From DATBGZ01 sp036557785 (GTDB lineage Bacteria > Actinomycetota > Actinomycetes > Mycobacteriales > Micromonosporaceae): a stretch of DNA of 64,000 bases. Position 1 is the stretch's first letter. Each line of letters begins with the position of its first letter. The stretch covers positions 1 through 64,000 of the forward strand of contig DATBGZ010000037.1 in assembly GCA_036557785.1 (NCBI GenBank), given 5' to 3'. A program made the position numbers and the translations under genes. Below, piece after piece: positions 27,181 through 34,960 of the stretch. Below the pieces are notes generated by a model. The model ran no database searches. It was not told where the DNA came from and was given only the letters and a program-made list of their open reading frames with translations.

Positions 27181-27588
27181 TCAGAAACGTCGGGTAAGGC
27201 GCTCAATAGCCCGGATCACGGCGATGCACATGTCCTCGACGTAGTCGAGGCCCGCGTCGGTCGCGATCTGCCGGCCCACGGGGGAGACGATGCCCTGCTG
27301 CAGCCAGACCGCCTTCGCCTCGATCGCGACCGCATCCTTCACGACCGCGGTGGCCTGCTCCGACGGGCGGAACACGTTGACCAGGTCCACCGGCTCAGGG
27401 ATCTCGGCGAGGCTGGCGTAACACCGCTGATCCCAGATCCGGTCGGCGTACGGGTTGACCGGGATCACCCGCCATCCGTGCATCTTCAACTGCAGTGGTA
27501 CCGCGTACGCGGCCTTGTCCTCGTGCCGGGACGCGCCGACGACCGCGATGGTCGGGGACTCCTCGAGGATCTGCCGAGGTGTGCGCAC
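27181..27588 (-). CDS. CoA-binding (YccU-like) protein
   Basis: 135 residues, single CoA-binding Rossmann domain: TIAVVGASRHEDKAAY for the dinucleotide loop, GWRVIPVNPYADRIW, SLAEIPEPVDLVNVFRPSE and KAVWLQQGIVS. Such stand-alone domains bind CoA and are thought to regulate or protect CoA pools; the specific role is unknown. GTG 27588 is the natural start (RTPRQILEESPTIAVVGAS). Confidence 0.85.
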   Translation of the reverse strand: MRTPRQILEESPTIAVVGASRHEDKAAYAVPLQLKMHGWRVIPVNPYADRIWDQRCYASLAEIPEPVDLVNVFRPSEQATAVVKDAVAIEAKAVWLQQGIVSPVGRQIATDAGLDYVEDMCIAVIRAIERLTRRF

Positions 27589-27650
27589 CGCCGAACAGTA
27601 TCCGTCCGGCGCGGGCCACGACCACCCGCGGGCACGGCAGCGTACCCCGG

Positions 27651-29720
27651 CTACAGCAGCCGGAGTTGCTCTGCCTGCACCTGGCTGTCGGTGTGCCCGG
27701 GCTGCGGCGCCGCATCGATGCGGCGATGCCGCGACATCGACGCTTGCCCCACCCCGTGGCGCCGTGCCGCGATCGCCACCCGGGCGCTGATCTCGCGTTG
27801 ATAGACCTTCGGCGCGTAGGAGCCGCGGCCGTACAGGGACCGGTACTGCTCGACGAGGTGGGGATGCGTTCGCGCGAGCCAGGTCGCGTACCACTGCCTC
27901 GCGCCGGGCCGCAGATGCAGCGTCAGGGGCGACACACCCGCGGCTCCCGCCGCCGCGATCGCCGCCACTGTGGCATCGATGGACTCATCCGTGTCGGTCA
28001 GACCGGGCAGGATCGGAGCCATCAGCACATGCACGTCGAATCCGGCGTCGACGAACCGCCGCACCGCGTCCAGCCGGCGCCGTGGGCTGGGTGTGCCGGG
28101 CTCGACGCTGCGCCAGACGGCCGGGTCGACGAAGCCGACCGAGAAGCTCACCCCGACGCTCGCCACCTGCGCCGCCTGGCGCAGCAGGTCGATGTCCCGG
28201 GTGATGAGCGTGCCCTTCGTCAGGATCGAGAACGGGTTGGCGGCGTCGCGCAGCGCCGCGATGATCCCGCGCATCAGCCCGTAGCGGCCCTCGGCCCGCT
28301 GGTAGCAGTCGACATTCGTGCCCATCGCGATGTGCGACCCTGTCCACTGTGGAGCGCTGAGCTCCCGGCGCAGCACCTGCGAGGCGTTGACCTTCACGAC
28401 CACCTTGGTGTCGAAGTCGTGCCCGGCGTCCAGGTCGAGGTACGTGTGGGTGTTGCGCGCGAAGCAGTTGTGGCTCACCACGCCGTTCGCGATGAAATCA
28501 CCGGTTCCGGTCGTGATGTCATACATGGGCAGGTCGATGCCGAGCGGTGTGATCGAGACGACCTCGAGCGCGGCGTCGGACTTGAGCGCGGCACCGGCGA
28601 TGGTGCACTTGCGCGCGATCGCGGGGCCAACCGCGTGGATGAACCTCAGCCTGGCGGCCAGCCCACCAACGAGACGGACGTTGCGACAACCGTCTCGGTC
28701 CGCCGCCTCCCGCACGTAGCCCACGCCGATGGTGTCCAAGGCCGCTTCGATGGCGTCAAGGATGTCGTGATCGGTGTTCGGGATCCGAGTGACTTGGCCC
28801 GCATGCCCTTCGGCGTCGAAGATCCCGGCCAGAAAGCCCCGCTGCCAATCCTGTGTGGGTTCGGTCGGCCACTCGACGAGGCGTGAGATCAACTCGACGT
28901 CGGACCTGCGGTTTGACCGGATCGCATCCGCGTCGCGTCGGTTGGCAATGTCCCGGGTGAATGCGAACCGGTAGAGATGCACACCAAGCTCAGTCAGATA
29001 GCGACTTGTGCGATCCAGTGCCTCGTGGTCAACGAGAGCCAAGCGGACCGTGTGCATGGTCCACGGCCGGCCGTTGCGTCGCGGGTACCGATAGGTGCCG
29101 AGCGTGCCATCGCCGCGGATCACCCCGCAGAGGTAGCCGAGCCGGTAGTCGCGACTCTCCTTGGGCGGTTCCGCGAACGCCCCCGTGCCGATGAGCTTGT
29201 TCGAGGTGGTCAGGTGTGGGCGCCGGCCTGCACCCCGATCGGTTCCAGTGACGTGCTTCCAGCCGCGTTCGGTGAGGAAACGGTGATCGCCGCTCGTGAT
29301 GAGCTCGGTGCCGTCGCGCAACGTCACCCGGTGGGCCGGCTTGACGGTCTGCCAATGGGCAAGCACGGTTGTGGCCACGTAGCGCCGGTACCGTCCGCGC
29401 CTGACGGTGCCGCAGACCCGGTCACCGACCCGGATCTCGGCCAACGGCTTCGTCCGTCCGTCAGCCATGAGCACCGGCGTGTCACCGGCTACGCAGTAGC
29501 GGCAGGCGTGGCTGCAGCCCCGGTAGGGGTTGACGGTGTACTCGAACGGCATGCGGGAGGCGGCCGGCACCCGGCTGATGATCGATCGTGCCTGGATCTC
29601 GTAGAACGTCATGCCCGCGAACCCGGGCGAGTCGAACGTTCGGGCCCGCGCACCGGGGATCACCAGCGGCAGCGCGTCCGCCGGCGGGGGTGCGTCCAGG
29701 GCCAGGTTGCTCCAACGCAT
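27651..29720 (-). CDS. Rv2578c-family radical SAM protein interrupted by an intein
   Basis: Precursor of 689 residues. The host protein (346 residues after splicing) is a radical SAM enzyme related to spore photoproduct lyase-like and Rv2578c proteins. Its cluster motif GCSHACRYCFARN is split: residues 69-75 provide C69 and C73, an intein occupies residues 76-418, and the third cysteine is residue 419. The [4Fe-4S] site therefore exists only after splicing. The C-terminal extein has the usual TKGTLITRD and HLRPGARQWYATWLARTHP blocks. ATG 29720 gives the family start MRWSNL. The function of the family is unknown; a role in DNA damage response is suggested by the SOS-like site at its start. Confidence 0.93.
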   Translation of the reverse strand: MRWSNLALDAPPPADALPLVIPGARARTFDSPGFAGMTFYEIQARSIISRVPAASRMPFEYTVNPYRGCSHACRYCVAGDTPVLMADGRTKPLAEIRVGDRVCGTVRRGRYRRYVATTVLAHWQTVKPAHRVTLRDGTELITSGDHRFLTERGWKHVTGTDRGAGRRPHLTTSNKLIGTGAFAEPPKESRDYRLGYLCGVIRGDGTLGTYRYPRRNGRPWTMHTVRLALVDHEALDRTSRYLTELGVHLYRFAFTRDIANRRDADAIRSNRRSDVELISRLVEWPTEPTQDWQRGFLAGIFDAEGHAGQVTRIPNTDHDILDAIEAALDTIGVGYVREAADRDGCRNVRLVGGLAARLRFIHAVGPAIARKCTIAGAALKSDAALEVVSITPLGIDLPMYDITTGTGDFIANGVVSHNCFARNTHTYLDLDAGHDFDTKVVVKVNASQVLRRELSAPQWTGSHIAMGTNVDCYQRAEGRYGLMRGIIAALRDAANPFSILTKGTLITRDIDLLRQAAQVASVGVSFSVGFVDPAVWRSVEPGTPSPRRRLDAVRRFVDAGFDVHVLMAPILPGLTDTDESIDATVAAIAAAGAAGVSPLTLHLRPGARQWYATWLARTHPHLVEQYRSLYGRGSYAPKVYQREISARVAIAARRHGVGQASMSRHRRIDAAPQPGHTDSQVQAEQLRLL
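28467..29495 (-). mobile_element. LAGLIDADG-type intein in the radical SAM gene
   Basis: 343-residue intein, in frame. Splice blocks: Cys1 then VAGDTPVLMADGRTKP (block A), TSGDHRFLTERGW (block B, His of TxxH), YDITTGTGDFIANGVVSHN (blocks F and G, terminal His-Asn), followed by Cys+1 of the extein (28464-28466). Between them are two LAGLIDADG homing-endonuclease motifs, LGYLCGVIRGDGTLG and RGFLAGIFDAEGHAG, both with acidic residues retained, so the endonuclease may be active. GC content looks lower than in neighbours. Intein-bearing members of this radical SAM family are, as I recall, already known in actinobacteria. Confidence 0.95.
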
Positions 29721-29726
29721 GTTCGA
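29711..29726 (-). promoter_or_regulatory. LexA (SOS) box-like site over the start codon
   Basis: Minus strand reads TCGAACATGCGTTGGA. Against the mycobacterial LexA-box consensus TCGAAC-RYRY-GTTCGA this matches 15 of 16 positions (one mismatch, GTTgGA). The ATG start codon lies inside the spacer. Just upstream, 29731-29744 (CGAACACACGTACG on the plus strand) is a second, weaker match. From memory, M. tuberculosis Rv2578c is among LexA-controlled genes, which fits. Confidence 0.65.
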
Positions 29727-29772
29727 TATCCGAACACACGTACGTGCGATTGTCCAGTCGTGGCACGAGAAA

Positions 29773-29803
29773 AGCCCGTACCGGCTGCCCACCCGTACGG
29801 GCT
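29773..29803 (-). terminator. intrinsic terminator downstream of thioredoxin gene
   Basis: Nine-bp perfect stem (AGCCCGTAC at 29773-29781, GTACGGGCT at 29795-29803) with a 13-base loop. On the minus strand it is followed by TTTTCTCG, the U-tract expected for a terminator of the gene that ends at 29834. Confidence 0.75.
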
Positions 29804-29833
29804 CTACGCGAGGGTCTCCAGCGGCAACCGGCC

Positions 29834-30190
29834 TCAGGCGGCCTGCGCGCGGACCTCGTCCATGTCGAGCTCGCGGACCTTGGTGATCAGGTTCTCCAGC
29901 AGGGGCTCGGGCAGTGCACCCGCCTGTTGGAAGACCACGACGCCGTCCCGGATCGCCATGATCGTGGGGATCGAGGAGATGTCGAGCTCGGCCGCGAGCG
30001 CGACCTCGGCCTCCGTGTCGACCTTCGCGAACGTGATGTCCGAGTGGTTCTCGGACACCTTCTCGAAGACGGGGGCGAAGCGGTGACACGGCACGCACCA
30101 GTCGGCCCAGAAGTCCACGAGGGTGATGCCGGAGGCCTCGCTGAGCTTTTCGAACTCGGCCTTGGTCAGGTTCTTCGTCGCCACTCTCAT
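29834..30190 (-). CDS. trxA: thioredoxin
   Basis: 118 residues, thioredoxin fold: LVDFWADWCVPCHRFAPVFEKV with redox cysteines C32 and C35, then SSIPTIMAIRDG containing the cis-proline. The active site is WCVPC rather than the usual WCGPC. The extended C-terminal helix ending ELDMDEVR is common in this actinobacterial subgroup. It acts as a cytoplasmic disulfide reductase. ATG 30190 or an in-frame GTG two codons later may start translation. Confidence 0.9.
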   Translation of the reverse strand: MRVATKNLTKAEFEKLSEASGITLVDFWADWCVPCHRFAPVFEKVSENHSDITFAKVDTEAEVALAAELDISSIPTIMAIRDGVVVFQQAGALPEPLLENLITKVRELDMDEVRAQAA

Positions 30191-30498
30191 CCACTCCGAT
30201 CATTGGGAGTCGGGCGCGCCGGCACGGCTGTCCCCGACGAGCATGGGCAACGCCGATGATCACGGAGTAATTCCGGTGTGAGCTAGGTCTCGAAAAAAAG
30301 GGGTAGGAAGCGTGTGCATCGGCACGGCAGAATGGTGAACACGAAGCGTGGGCGGCGGGCGCCGGGGAGGGCCCCGCCGCTCACTGCTGTCCGGTCATGC
30401 CCGGATCGGTGTCCGCCGCCCTTTCGAGGCGAACTGCCCTGCCCTTACCGGCCCCCGCGCGCTTATGCTGGCCGTGAAGGCCGTGGGAGGTCGTCACC
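30191..30498. other. 308-bp intergenic region with a GC-rich hairpin
   Basis: Separates divergent trxA and the gene at 30499, so it should hold two promoters, but no clear -35/-10 pair was found. It has an A7 tract near 30293, unusual in this genome, and a hairpin with arms GCGGCGGG (30352-30359) and CCCGCCGC (30373-30380). No open reading frame of good quality. Confidence 0.4.
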
Positions 30499-31038
30499 AT
30501 GTCGAACCAGTCCCGTCAGTCCACTCACGTCCCGTTCACCGACGCAGCATCCGGTCACGCCGAGCCCGGCCGGGGCCAGCGTGCGCTGGCCTTCGAGCGC
30601 GACGAGTGGGAGCTGGTGGTGACCCTCCCCCGCCGCGTGCTGCTCGCCGCCGTCGCCGCCGCTCCCGCGGACGGTCGCCGGGCCGCCGAGGGCATCGCCG
30701 GTATCGAGGCGATCGCGTCGGGGCTCGCCTCGCCGAGCCCGCTGCTGCGGGAAGTGGTGGCGGCGATCTATGCCGAGTCCTATCAGGACCCTGATGAGCC
30801 CGGCGACGCCGACGTGATCACCGTCCGGACGCTCGCGGCGTGCCGATATGCCGCCAATGTCGTGGCCACGCGCTGCGGTCCCGAGGACGCTTCGGCCTAC
30901 CGGGAATGGCTCTTGCACATCGCGGCGGTCGTCACGGGCGTGGCCCAAGGGGTGGCGCGCTCCGGGCCCGACCGGGGGCCGAGCGGCCTGGCCGAGAATA
31001 GGTTCCTGTACGCGCTCGACGGCGTGTTGCGCCCCTGA
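30499..31038 (+). CDS. hypothetical helical protein
   Basis: 179 residues, soluble and mostly helical. A polar N-terminus of about 30 residues precedes a compact domain with WELVVTLPRRVLLAAVAAAPAD and a later DASAYREWLLHIAAVVTGVAQGVA segment. No family recognised. ATG 30499 fits; the stop is 12 bp from the SpoU methyltransferase gene, so they may be co-transcribed. Confidence 0.6.
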   Translation: MSNQSRQSTHVPFTDAASGHAEPGRGQRALAFERDEWELVVTLPRRVLLAAVAAAPADGRRAAEGIAGIEAIASGLASPSPLLREVVAAIYAESYQDPDEPGDADVITVRTLAACRYAANVVATRCGPEDASAYREWLLHIAAVVTGVAQGVARSGPDRGPSGLAENRFLYALDGVLRP

Positions 31039-31050
31039 CACACTGCCCGC

Positions 31051-31707
31051 GTGGCCGAGCTGGAGAGCGGGTACTCGCGGGAGCCGGTCGACGACATCGG
31101 GGTCGGTCCCTGGCTCGGTCCGTGGCCGCACGACTCGCGCTACGACCCGGCGCTGCTCGCCGACGGGGACCGGCGCAACGTCGTCGACCGCTATCGCTAT
31201 TGGCGCGTCGAGGCGATCGTCGCCGATCTCGACGAGCGCCGGCACGACTTTCACGTCGCCATCGAGAACTGGCGGCACGACCTCAACATCGGCACGGTGG
31301 TCCGTACGGCCAACGCGTTTCTCGCCGCAGCGGTGCACATCGTCGGCCGGCGCCGATGGAACCGGCGCGGGGCGATGGTGACCGATCGCTACCAGCACGT
31401 GCGTTACCACCCCGACGCCGAGGCGTTGGCGCGGTGGGCCAGCGCGGAGGACCTCGTGGTGGTGGGCGTCGATAACCTGCCGGGCGCCGTGCCGATCGAG
31501 ACCGTACGGCTGCCGCGCCGCTGTGTCCTGCTCTTCGGCCAGGAAGGCCCGGGCCTCTCGGCTCCGGCCCGCGCCGCGGCCGGGATGGTCTGCTCGATCG
31601 CCCAGTACGGCTCAACTCGGTCGATCAACGCGGGCGTCGCGAGCGGCATCGCCATGCACACCTGGATCCGGCAGCACGCCGGGCCACCCCCTCCCGCTGA
31701 CGGCTGA
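31051..31707 (+). CDS. SpoU/TrmH-family RNA 2'-O-methyltransferase
   Basis: 218 residues with the SPOUT knot: motif 1 NIGTVVRTANAF, motif 2 VLLFGQEGPGLS, motif 3 QYGSTRSINAGVASGIAMHTW. SAM-dependent methylation of ribose 2'-OH in tRNA or rRNA. The N-terminus (about 60 residues) is an extra segment before the knot. GTG 31051. The precise RNA target cannot be told from sequence. Confidence 0.87.
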   Translation: MAELESGYSREPVDDIGVGPWLGPWPHDSRYDPALLADGDRRNVVDRYRYWRVEAIVADLDERRHDFHVAIENWRHDLNIGTVVRTANAFLAAAVHIVGRRRWNRRGAMVTDRYQHVRYHPDAEALARWASAEDLVVVGVDNLPGAVPIETVRLPRRCVLLFGQEGPGLSAPARAAAGMVCSIAQYGSTRSINAGVASGIAMHTWIRQHAGPPPPADG

Positions 31708-32104
31708 GCCGGCGCGACGGCCCCAGCCTCGGCGCAGACGGGATCAGTGGGCGGTCCGGACTGGCGGCCATCCGACTCCACTGTGGGCGGTCCCGCAGCG
31801 TCCACGTTGGAGAGGCGAGGGCGCGATCGGGGTCGCCAGGAGCTCCACGCGTCGCACCAGCCTGGATCCGCACGGCGGTCAGTTTGGACCGAGCGGCCAG
31901 CCCCGACGCGTGCGCCCGCCGAACCACGCGGATACGCAGGTCATTCGACCGGATGACCTTTGCCAGGGCCGGGATAGTTTCGGCGAACCTATCAACCGGG
32001 CCAGATGAAGCTGCTAACGTAGGTCAGACTCTGCCCATAGGCTCGGGGTACGGAAAGACCGGACGCCAGACCGATGGAGGCAAGCGACCAAGGAGGGACC
32101 GGAG
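31708..32104. other. 397-bp intergenic region with an inverted repeat and one CCACTGTGG site
   Basis: Contains one intergenic copy of the recurrent palindrome (CCACTGTGG, 31778-31786) and a perfect inverted repeat at 31938-31959. It should carry the promoter of the small membrane protein gene, which has the strong ribosome site AAGGAGGG just before its start; no convincing promoter hexamers were seen. Confidence 0.4.
31938..31959. promoter_or_regulatory. perfect inverted repeat, possible operator
   Basis: AGGTCAT (31938-31944) and ATGACCT (31953-31959) with spacer TCGACCGG. Located about 145 bp before the start of the next gene, in non-coding DNA. A dimeric regulator site is plausible but unproven. 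Confidence 0.35.
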
Positions 32105-32263
32105 ATGGCCAAAAAGGCCTTCACCTGGGGTGGAGTGGCGTTCCTGATCTTCTTCATCGCCTTCCGCCCAGCAGCGGCCGCCGAGGTCTTCAAGTCGATC
32201 GGAACCAGCATCATGGACATCGCTACCGGTTTCGGCGACTTCTTCACCAACCTCGTCGCCTGA
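32105..32263 (+). CDS. 52-residue single-helix membrane protein
   Basis: Short gene with ATG 32105 after a strong ribosome site (AAGGAGGGACCGG). The protein starts AKKAFTWGGVAFLIFFIAF, a clear membrane helix, then AEVFKSIGTSIMDIATGFGDFFTNLVA, an amphipathic segment. The TGA at 32261-32263 is 20 bp before the PH-domain protein gene, so an operon is likely. No function is known; the pairing suggests it may be a subunit or partner of the PH-domain membrane protein. Confidence 0.75.
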   Translation: MAKKAFTWGGVAFLIFFIAFRPAAAAEVFKSIGTSIMDIATGFGDFFTNLVA

Positions 32264-32283
32264 GCCTCACTTAGCAGCTGTCC

Positions 32284-33009
32284 ATGCCCGAGGACCCCCG
32301 GCCTCATCAGGGCCCAACAGACGACGATCGTCACCCGTCACCGTCGGACGACCCTACCGTGCAGGTCCCGGCGGTGGAGGGGACGATCGTCGATCTTGAC
32401 GAGGATGAGTACGGCCCGGTTCCGCAGCGGGGGCAGGGTCGCACCCAAAAAGTCGATCTCATCGCGACACGGGAGCCGAGCGACCTCACGAGGCGCTACC
32501 TGTTCCCAACCGAGAAGTTCCGCGGCGAGTGGCGCCGGCACTGGATCCACCTGGTGAAGAAGCTGAGCCTCGGCGTGCTCGCCACATTCATTCTTGGCTA
32601 TCTCGCGGGCTGGTTCGCCAAGCAGGGCTATCAGAATGCCCTGACAGTCCTGGTCCTCGTCTGGGTGGCCATCATCGCCTGGGTGCTGTGGGACGTGGCC
32701 CAGTGGTACTACGACCGGTTCATCCTGACCAACAAGCGGGTCATGCTGATCGAGGGGATCGTGGCCCGCAAGGTCGCGATGATGCCGCTGACCCGCGTCA
32801 CCGACATGAAGTACACCCAGTCACCGCTCGGGCGGCTGCTCGGCTACGGCACGTTCGAGATCGAGTCGGCCGGACAGGAGCAGGCCTTGCGCAACGTGCC
32901 GAACCTGCCGAACCCGACCGACCTGTATCTGCAGGTCGTCGAGGAGATGTACGAGCCGGACGCCTCCGAGGCGCGGCGTCGACCGTCCAAAGTCGACGAC
33001 GGCCTCTAG
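32284..33009 (+). CDS. bacterial PH-domain (YdbS/bPH_2-like) membrane protein
   Basis: 241 residues. The acidic disordered N-terminus (about 70 residues) precedes two membrane helices (KKLSLGVLATFILGYLAGWF and LTVLVLVWVAIIAWVLWDVA). A C-terminal bPH_2 domain follows (YYDRFILTNKRVMLIEGIVA ... PLTRVTDMKYTQSPLGRLLGYGTFEIESAG). The TNKRV and VTDMKY motifs are diagnostic. Such proteins act at the membrane, in some species in resistance to foreign peptides; the role here is unknown. Confidence 0.87.
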   Translation: MPEDPRPHQGPTDDDRHPSPSDDPTVQVPAVEGTIVDLDEDEYGPVPQRGQGRTQKVDLIATREPSDLTRRYLFPTEKFRGEWRRHWIHLVKKLSLGVLATFILGYLAGWFAKQGYQNALTVLVLVWVAIIAWVLWDVAQWYYDRFILTNKRVMLIEGIVARKVAMMPLTRVTDMKYTQSPLGRLLGYGTFEIESAGQEQALRNVPNLPNPTDLYLQVVEEMYEPDASEARRRPSKVDDGL

Positions 33010-33111
33010 GCCCGTCGGCGTGCGTGTGGTCCGGCGGAGCCGGCGCGTCGCTGTCTGGCATGGGACTCGGGCTCCCCGCCACTGACGCCGGCTCGGGTAG
33101 CCTCGGCGCCG

Positions 33112-33951
33112 ATGCGCGCGATCGACCTGCACACCCACTCGACCGTCTCGGACGGCACCCTGAGCCCGAGCGGGGTCATCGCGGCGGCCGCGAGCGCGGG
33201 GCTCGACGTGGTGGCCTTGACCGACCACGACAACGTCGCCGGATGGCCGGAGGCGGCCGCCGCGGCGGAGTCGCACGGCATCCAGTTCGTGCCCGGCGTG
33301 GAGATCTCCTGCCGGTGGCACGGCGTTGCGCCGCCCATCTCGTTGCACCTGCTCGGCTACTACGTGGACGCCGGCCATGCCGGGTTGCGGGCCGAGCTCG
33401 CCCGGGTCCGCGAAGGCCGCGAGCACCGGGCACAGCGGATGATCGAGCTGATGCGTGCCGATGGCATCGACGTGACGTGGCCGGAGGTCGCCGGGTACGC
33501 GGCCGGAGGTACCGTCGGGCGCCCGCACCTCGCCCAGGCGCTCGTCCGTCGTGGGCTGGCGGGCAGCGTCGATGACGCGTTCGCGCCCGAGATGCTCGGT
33601 CGGCGATGGCGTGTGCCGAAGCCGGACATCGATGTCTTCGTCGCCCTCGCGCTGGTGCGTGAGGCCGGCGGCGCGTCGGTCTTCGCCCACCCCCGGGCGA
33701 CCCGACGCGGCCGGGTGGTGCCCGACTCGCTGATCGCGGAGATGGCCGGGCGGGGGCTGACCGGGATCGAGGTCGACCACGAGGACCACTCGGCGCAGCA
33801 GCGCGCGCAGACCCGGGCACTCGCCATCGACCTCGGCCTGCTGCCCACCGGCTCGAGCGACTTCCACGGAACCAACAAGACGACCCCGATCGGGGCGAAC
33901 CTCACCGCGCCCGAAGTCTTCGAGGCCCTGCGCGCCGCAGCCCGGCCCTGA
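33112..33951 (+). CDS. PHP-domain phosphoesterase (RNase AM / YciV-like)
   Basis: 279 residues. Metal-binding PHP motifs: DLHTHSTVSDG (residues 5-15), ALTDHDNVAGW, VPGVEISC, FAHPR and TGSSDFHG. The family includes enzymes hydrolysing 3',5'-nucleoside bisphosphates or 5'-terminal RNA nucleotides. ATG 33112. It stands about 100 bp after the PH-domain gene. The exact substrate is inferred from family members only. Confidence 0.87.
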   Translation: MRAIDLHTHSTVSDGTLSPSGVIAAAASAGLDVVALTDHDNVAGWPEAAAAAESHGIQFVPGVEISCRWHGVAPPISLHLLGYYVDAGHAGLRAELARVREGREHRAQRMIELMRADGIDVTWPEVAGYAAGGTVGRPHLAQALVRRGLAGSVDDAFAPEMLGRRWRVPKPDIDVFVALALVREAGGASVFAHPRATRRGRVVPDSLIAEMAGRGLTGIEVDHEDHSAQQRAQTRALAIDLGLLPTGSSDFHGTNKTTPIGANLTAPEVFEALRAAARP

Positions 33952-34043
33952 GCCCCCACCAGCCGCGTGATCGCGTCCTTCCCGCGCTGGCCGGTCCCGC
34001 CGTTCGCCTCATCGGGGCACCTTGACCCACGTAACCTCACCGC

Positions 34044-34283
34044 ATGGCCAGACGCGGGGAATCGGGATACACACCGCCGCCCCCGACCGCGGCGCCACCG
34101 ACGGGCTGGCGACCGGCTCGGGTGGCCTCACCCGTGGCACCCCGGGACCTGCCCGGGCAGGACCACGCGGCCATCGACGAAGCTGAGCGGATGGCCCTGC
34201 GGTTCACCGTCGGCGTGGGCGCCGTGGCCTCGATCGTGCTGGCCACGATGCTGGTTGTCCTCTGTGGCCAAGCGCTGCTGTAG
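34044..34283 (+). CDS. small membrane protein with proline-rich N-terminus
   Basis: 79 residues: a proline-rich polar segment (YTPPPPTAAPPTGWRP), then a helix and one C-terminal membrane span (VGVGAVASIVLATMLVVLCG). ATG 34044. It faces the convergent DUF2231 gene across 19 bp. Function unknown. Confidence 0.65.
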   Translation: MARRGESGYTPPPPTAAPPTGWRPARVASPVAPRDLPGQDHAAIDEAERMALRFTVGVGAVASIVLATMLVVLCGQALL

Positions 34284-34302
34284 CGCCGCTCGGGGCGCCT
34301 TG

Positions 34303-34791
34303 TCAACCGCCCCAGACGGCGTGGGCGCCGCTGTCGCCGGTTCGGATGACGTAGTACAGCGTCACCACCGAGACCACGACCGTCACGACCACGGCCGCGA
34401 CCCGTACCGCAGCCGCGGGGCTGCGGCCTGCGCCGAACGAGATCGGGCCGGGGATCGCATAGAGCACCGTCACGAGCAGCGCCACCCCCAGCCCGGTCGC
34501 CCACCACGAGGTGGGCAGGCCGAACGACTGGTGTCGGTTGATGCTGTCCAGGAACGCGCCGGACGCGCCCTCGTCGATCTTCTGCTGCCGGAACGAGGTG
34601 CCCGAGATCCGCGCGGCCCAGCCGGCGAGCGGAGCGATCACGCCGAGTCCGAGTACCGCCCACCAGATGTGGCTGCGGCTGCGGGGAACCAGCGTGTAGA
34701 CGATCCCGGCCAGGGCGGCCAGCGGTATGAACACCACGGCGGCATGGACGATCAGGACATGGGCGGGCAGGCCGAACACCGAGGTCAACAC
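34303..34791 (-). CDS. DUF2231 membrane protein
   Basis: 162 residues with four membrane segments. The opening FGLPAHVLIVHAAVVFIPLAALA is the family hallmark, and the histidines there and RHQSFGLPTSWW near the middle are reminiscent of heme- or metal-binding positions. GTG 34791 is supported by AAGGAG nine bases upstream, over a longer possible reading. Function unknown. Confidence 0.82.
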   Translation of the reverse strand: MLTSVFGLPAHVLIVHAAVVFIPLAALAGIVYTLVPRSRSHIWWAVLGLGVIAPLAGWAARISGTSFRQQKIDEGASGAFLDSINRHQSFGLPTSWWATGLGVALLVTVLYAIPGPISFGAGRSPAAAVRVAAVVVTVVVSVVTLYYVIRTGDSGAHAVWGG

Positions 34792-34960
34792 CGGGTGGGT
34801 CTCCTTCGCGGGCAGGGGGCGACAGCCGAGGTATACACCCACACGGGCCACCGTGGCTGGCCGGTTCACCGGCTGAACGCACTGCGGGGGATCTGGGTCG
34901 GCCATGTGCGGTGGCGCGACCTGCGGCCGGCTCGGGCCGACGGCGTGGCAGGCTGGCGGC

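Noticed and set aside
29721..29735. GTTCG-ATATC-CGAAC inverted repeat as the main LexA box
   Set aside because: The half-site order is reversed relative to the consensus (CGAAC must come first); the overlapping match at 29711-29726 fits much better.
31708..32104. Small RNA or riboswitch in the 397-bp intergenic region
   Set aside because: Apart from the listed repeats no stable multi-stem pattern or known consensus could be identified by eye.
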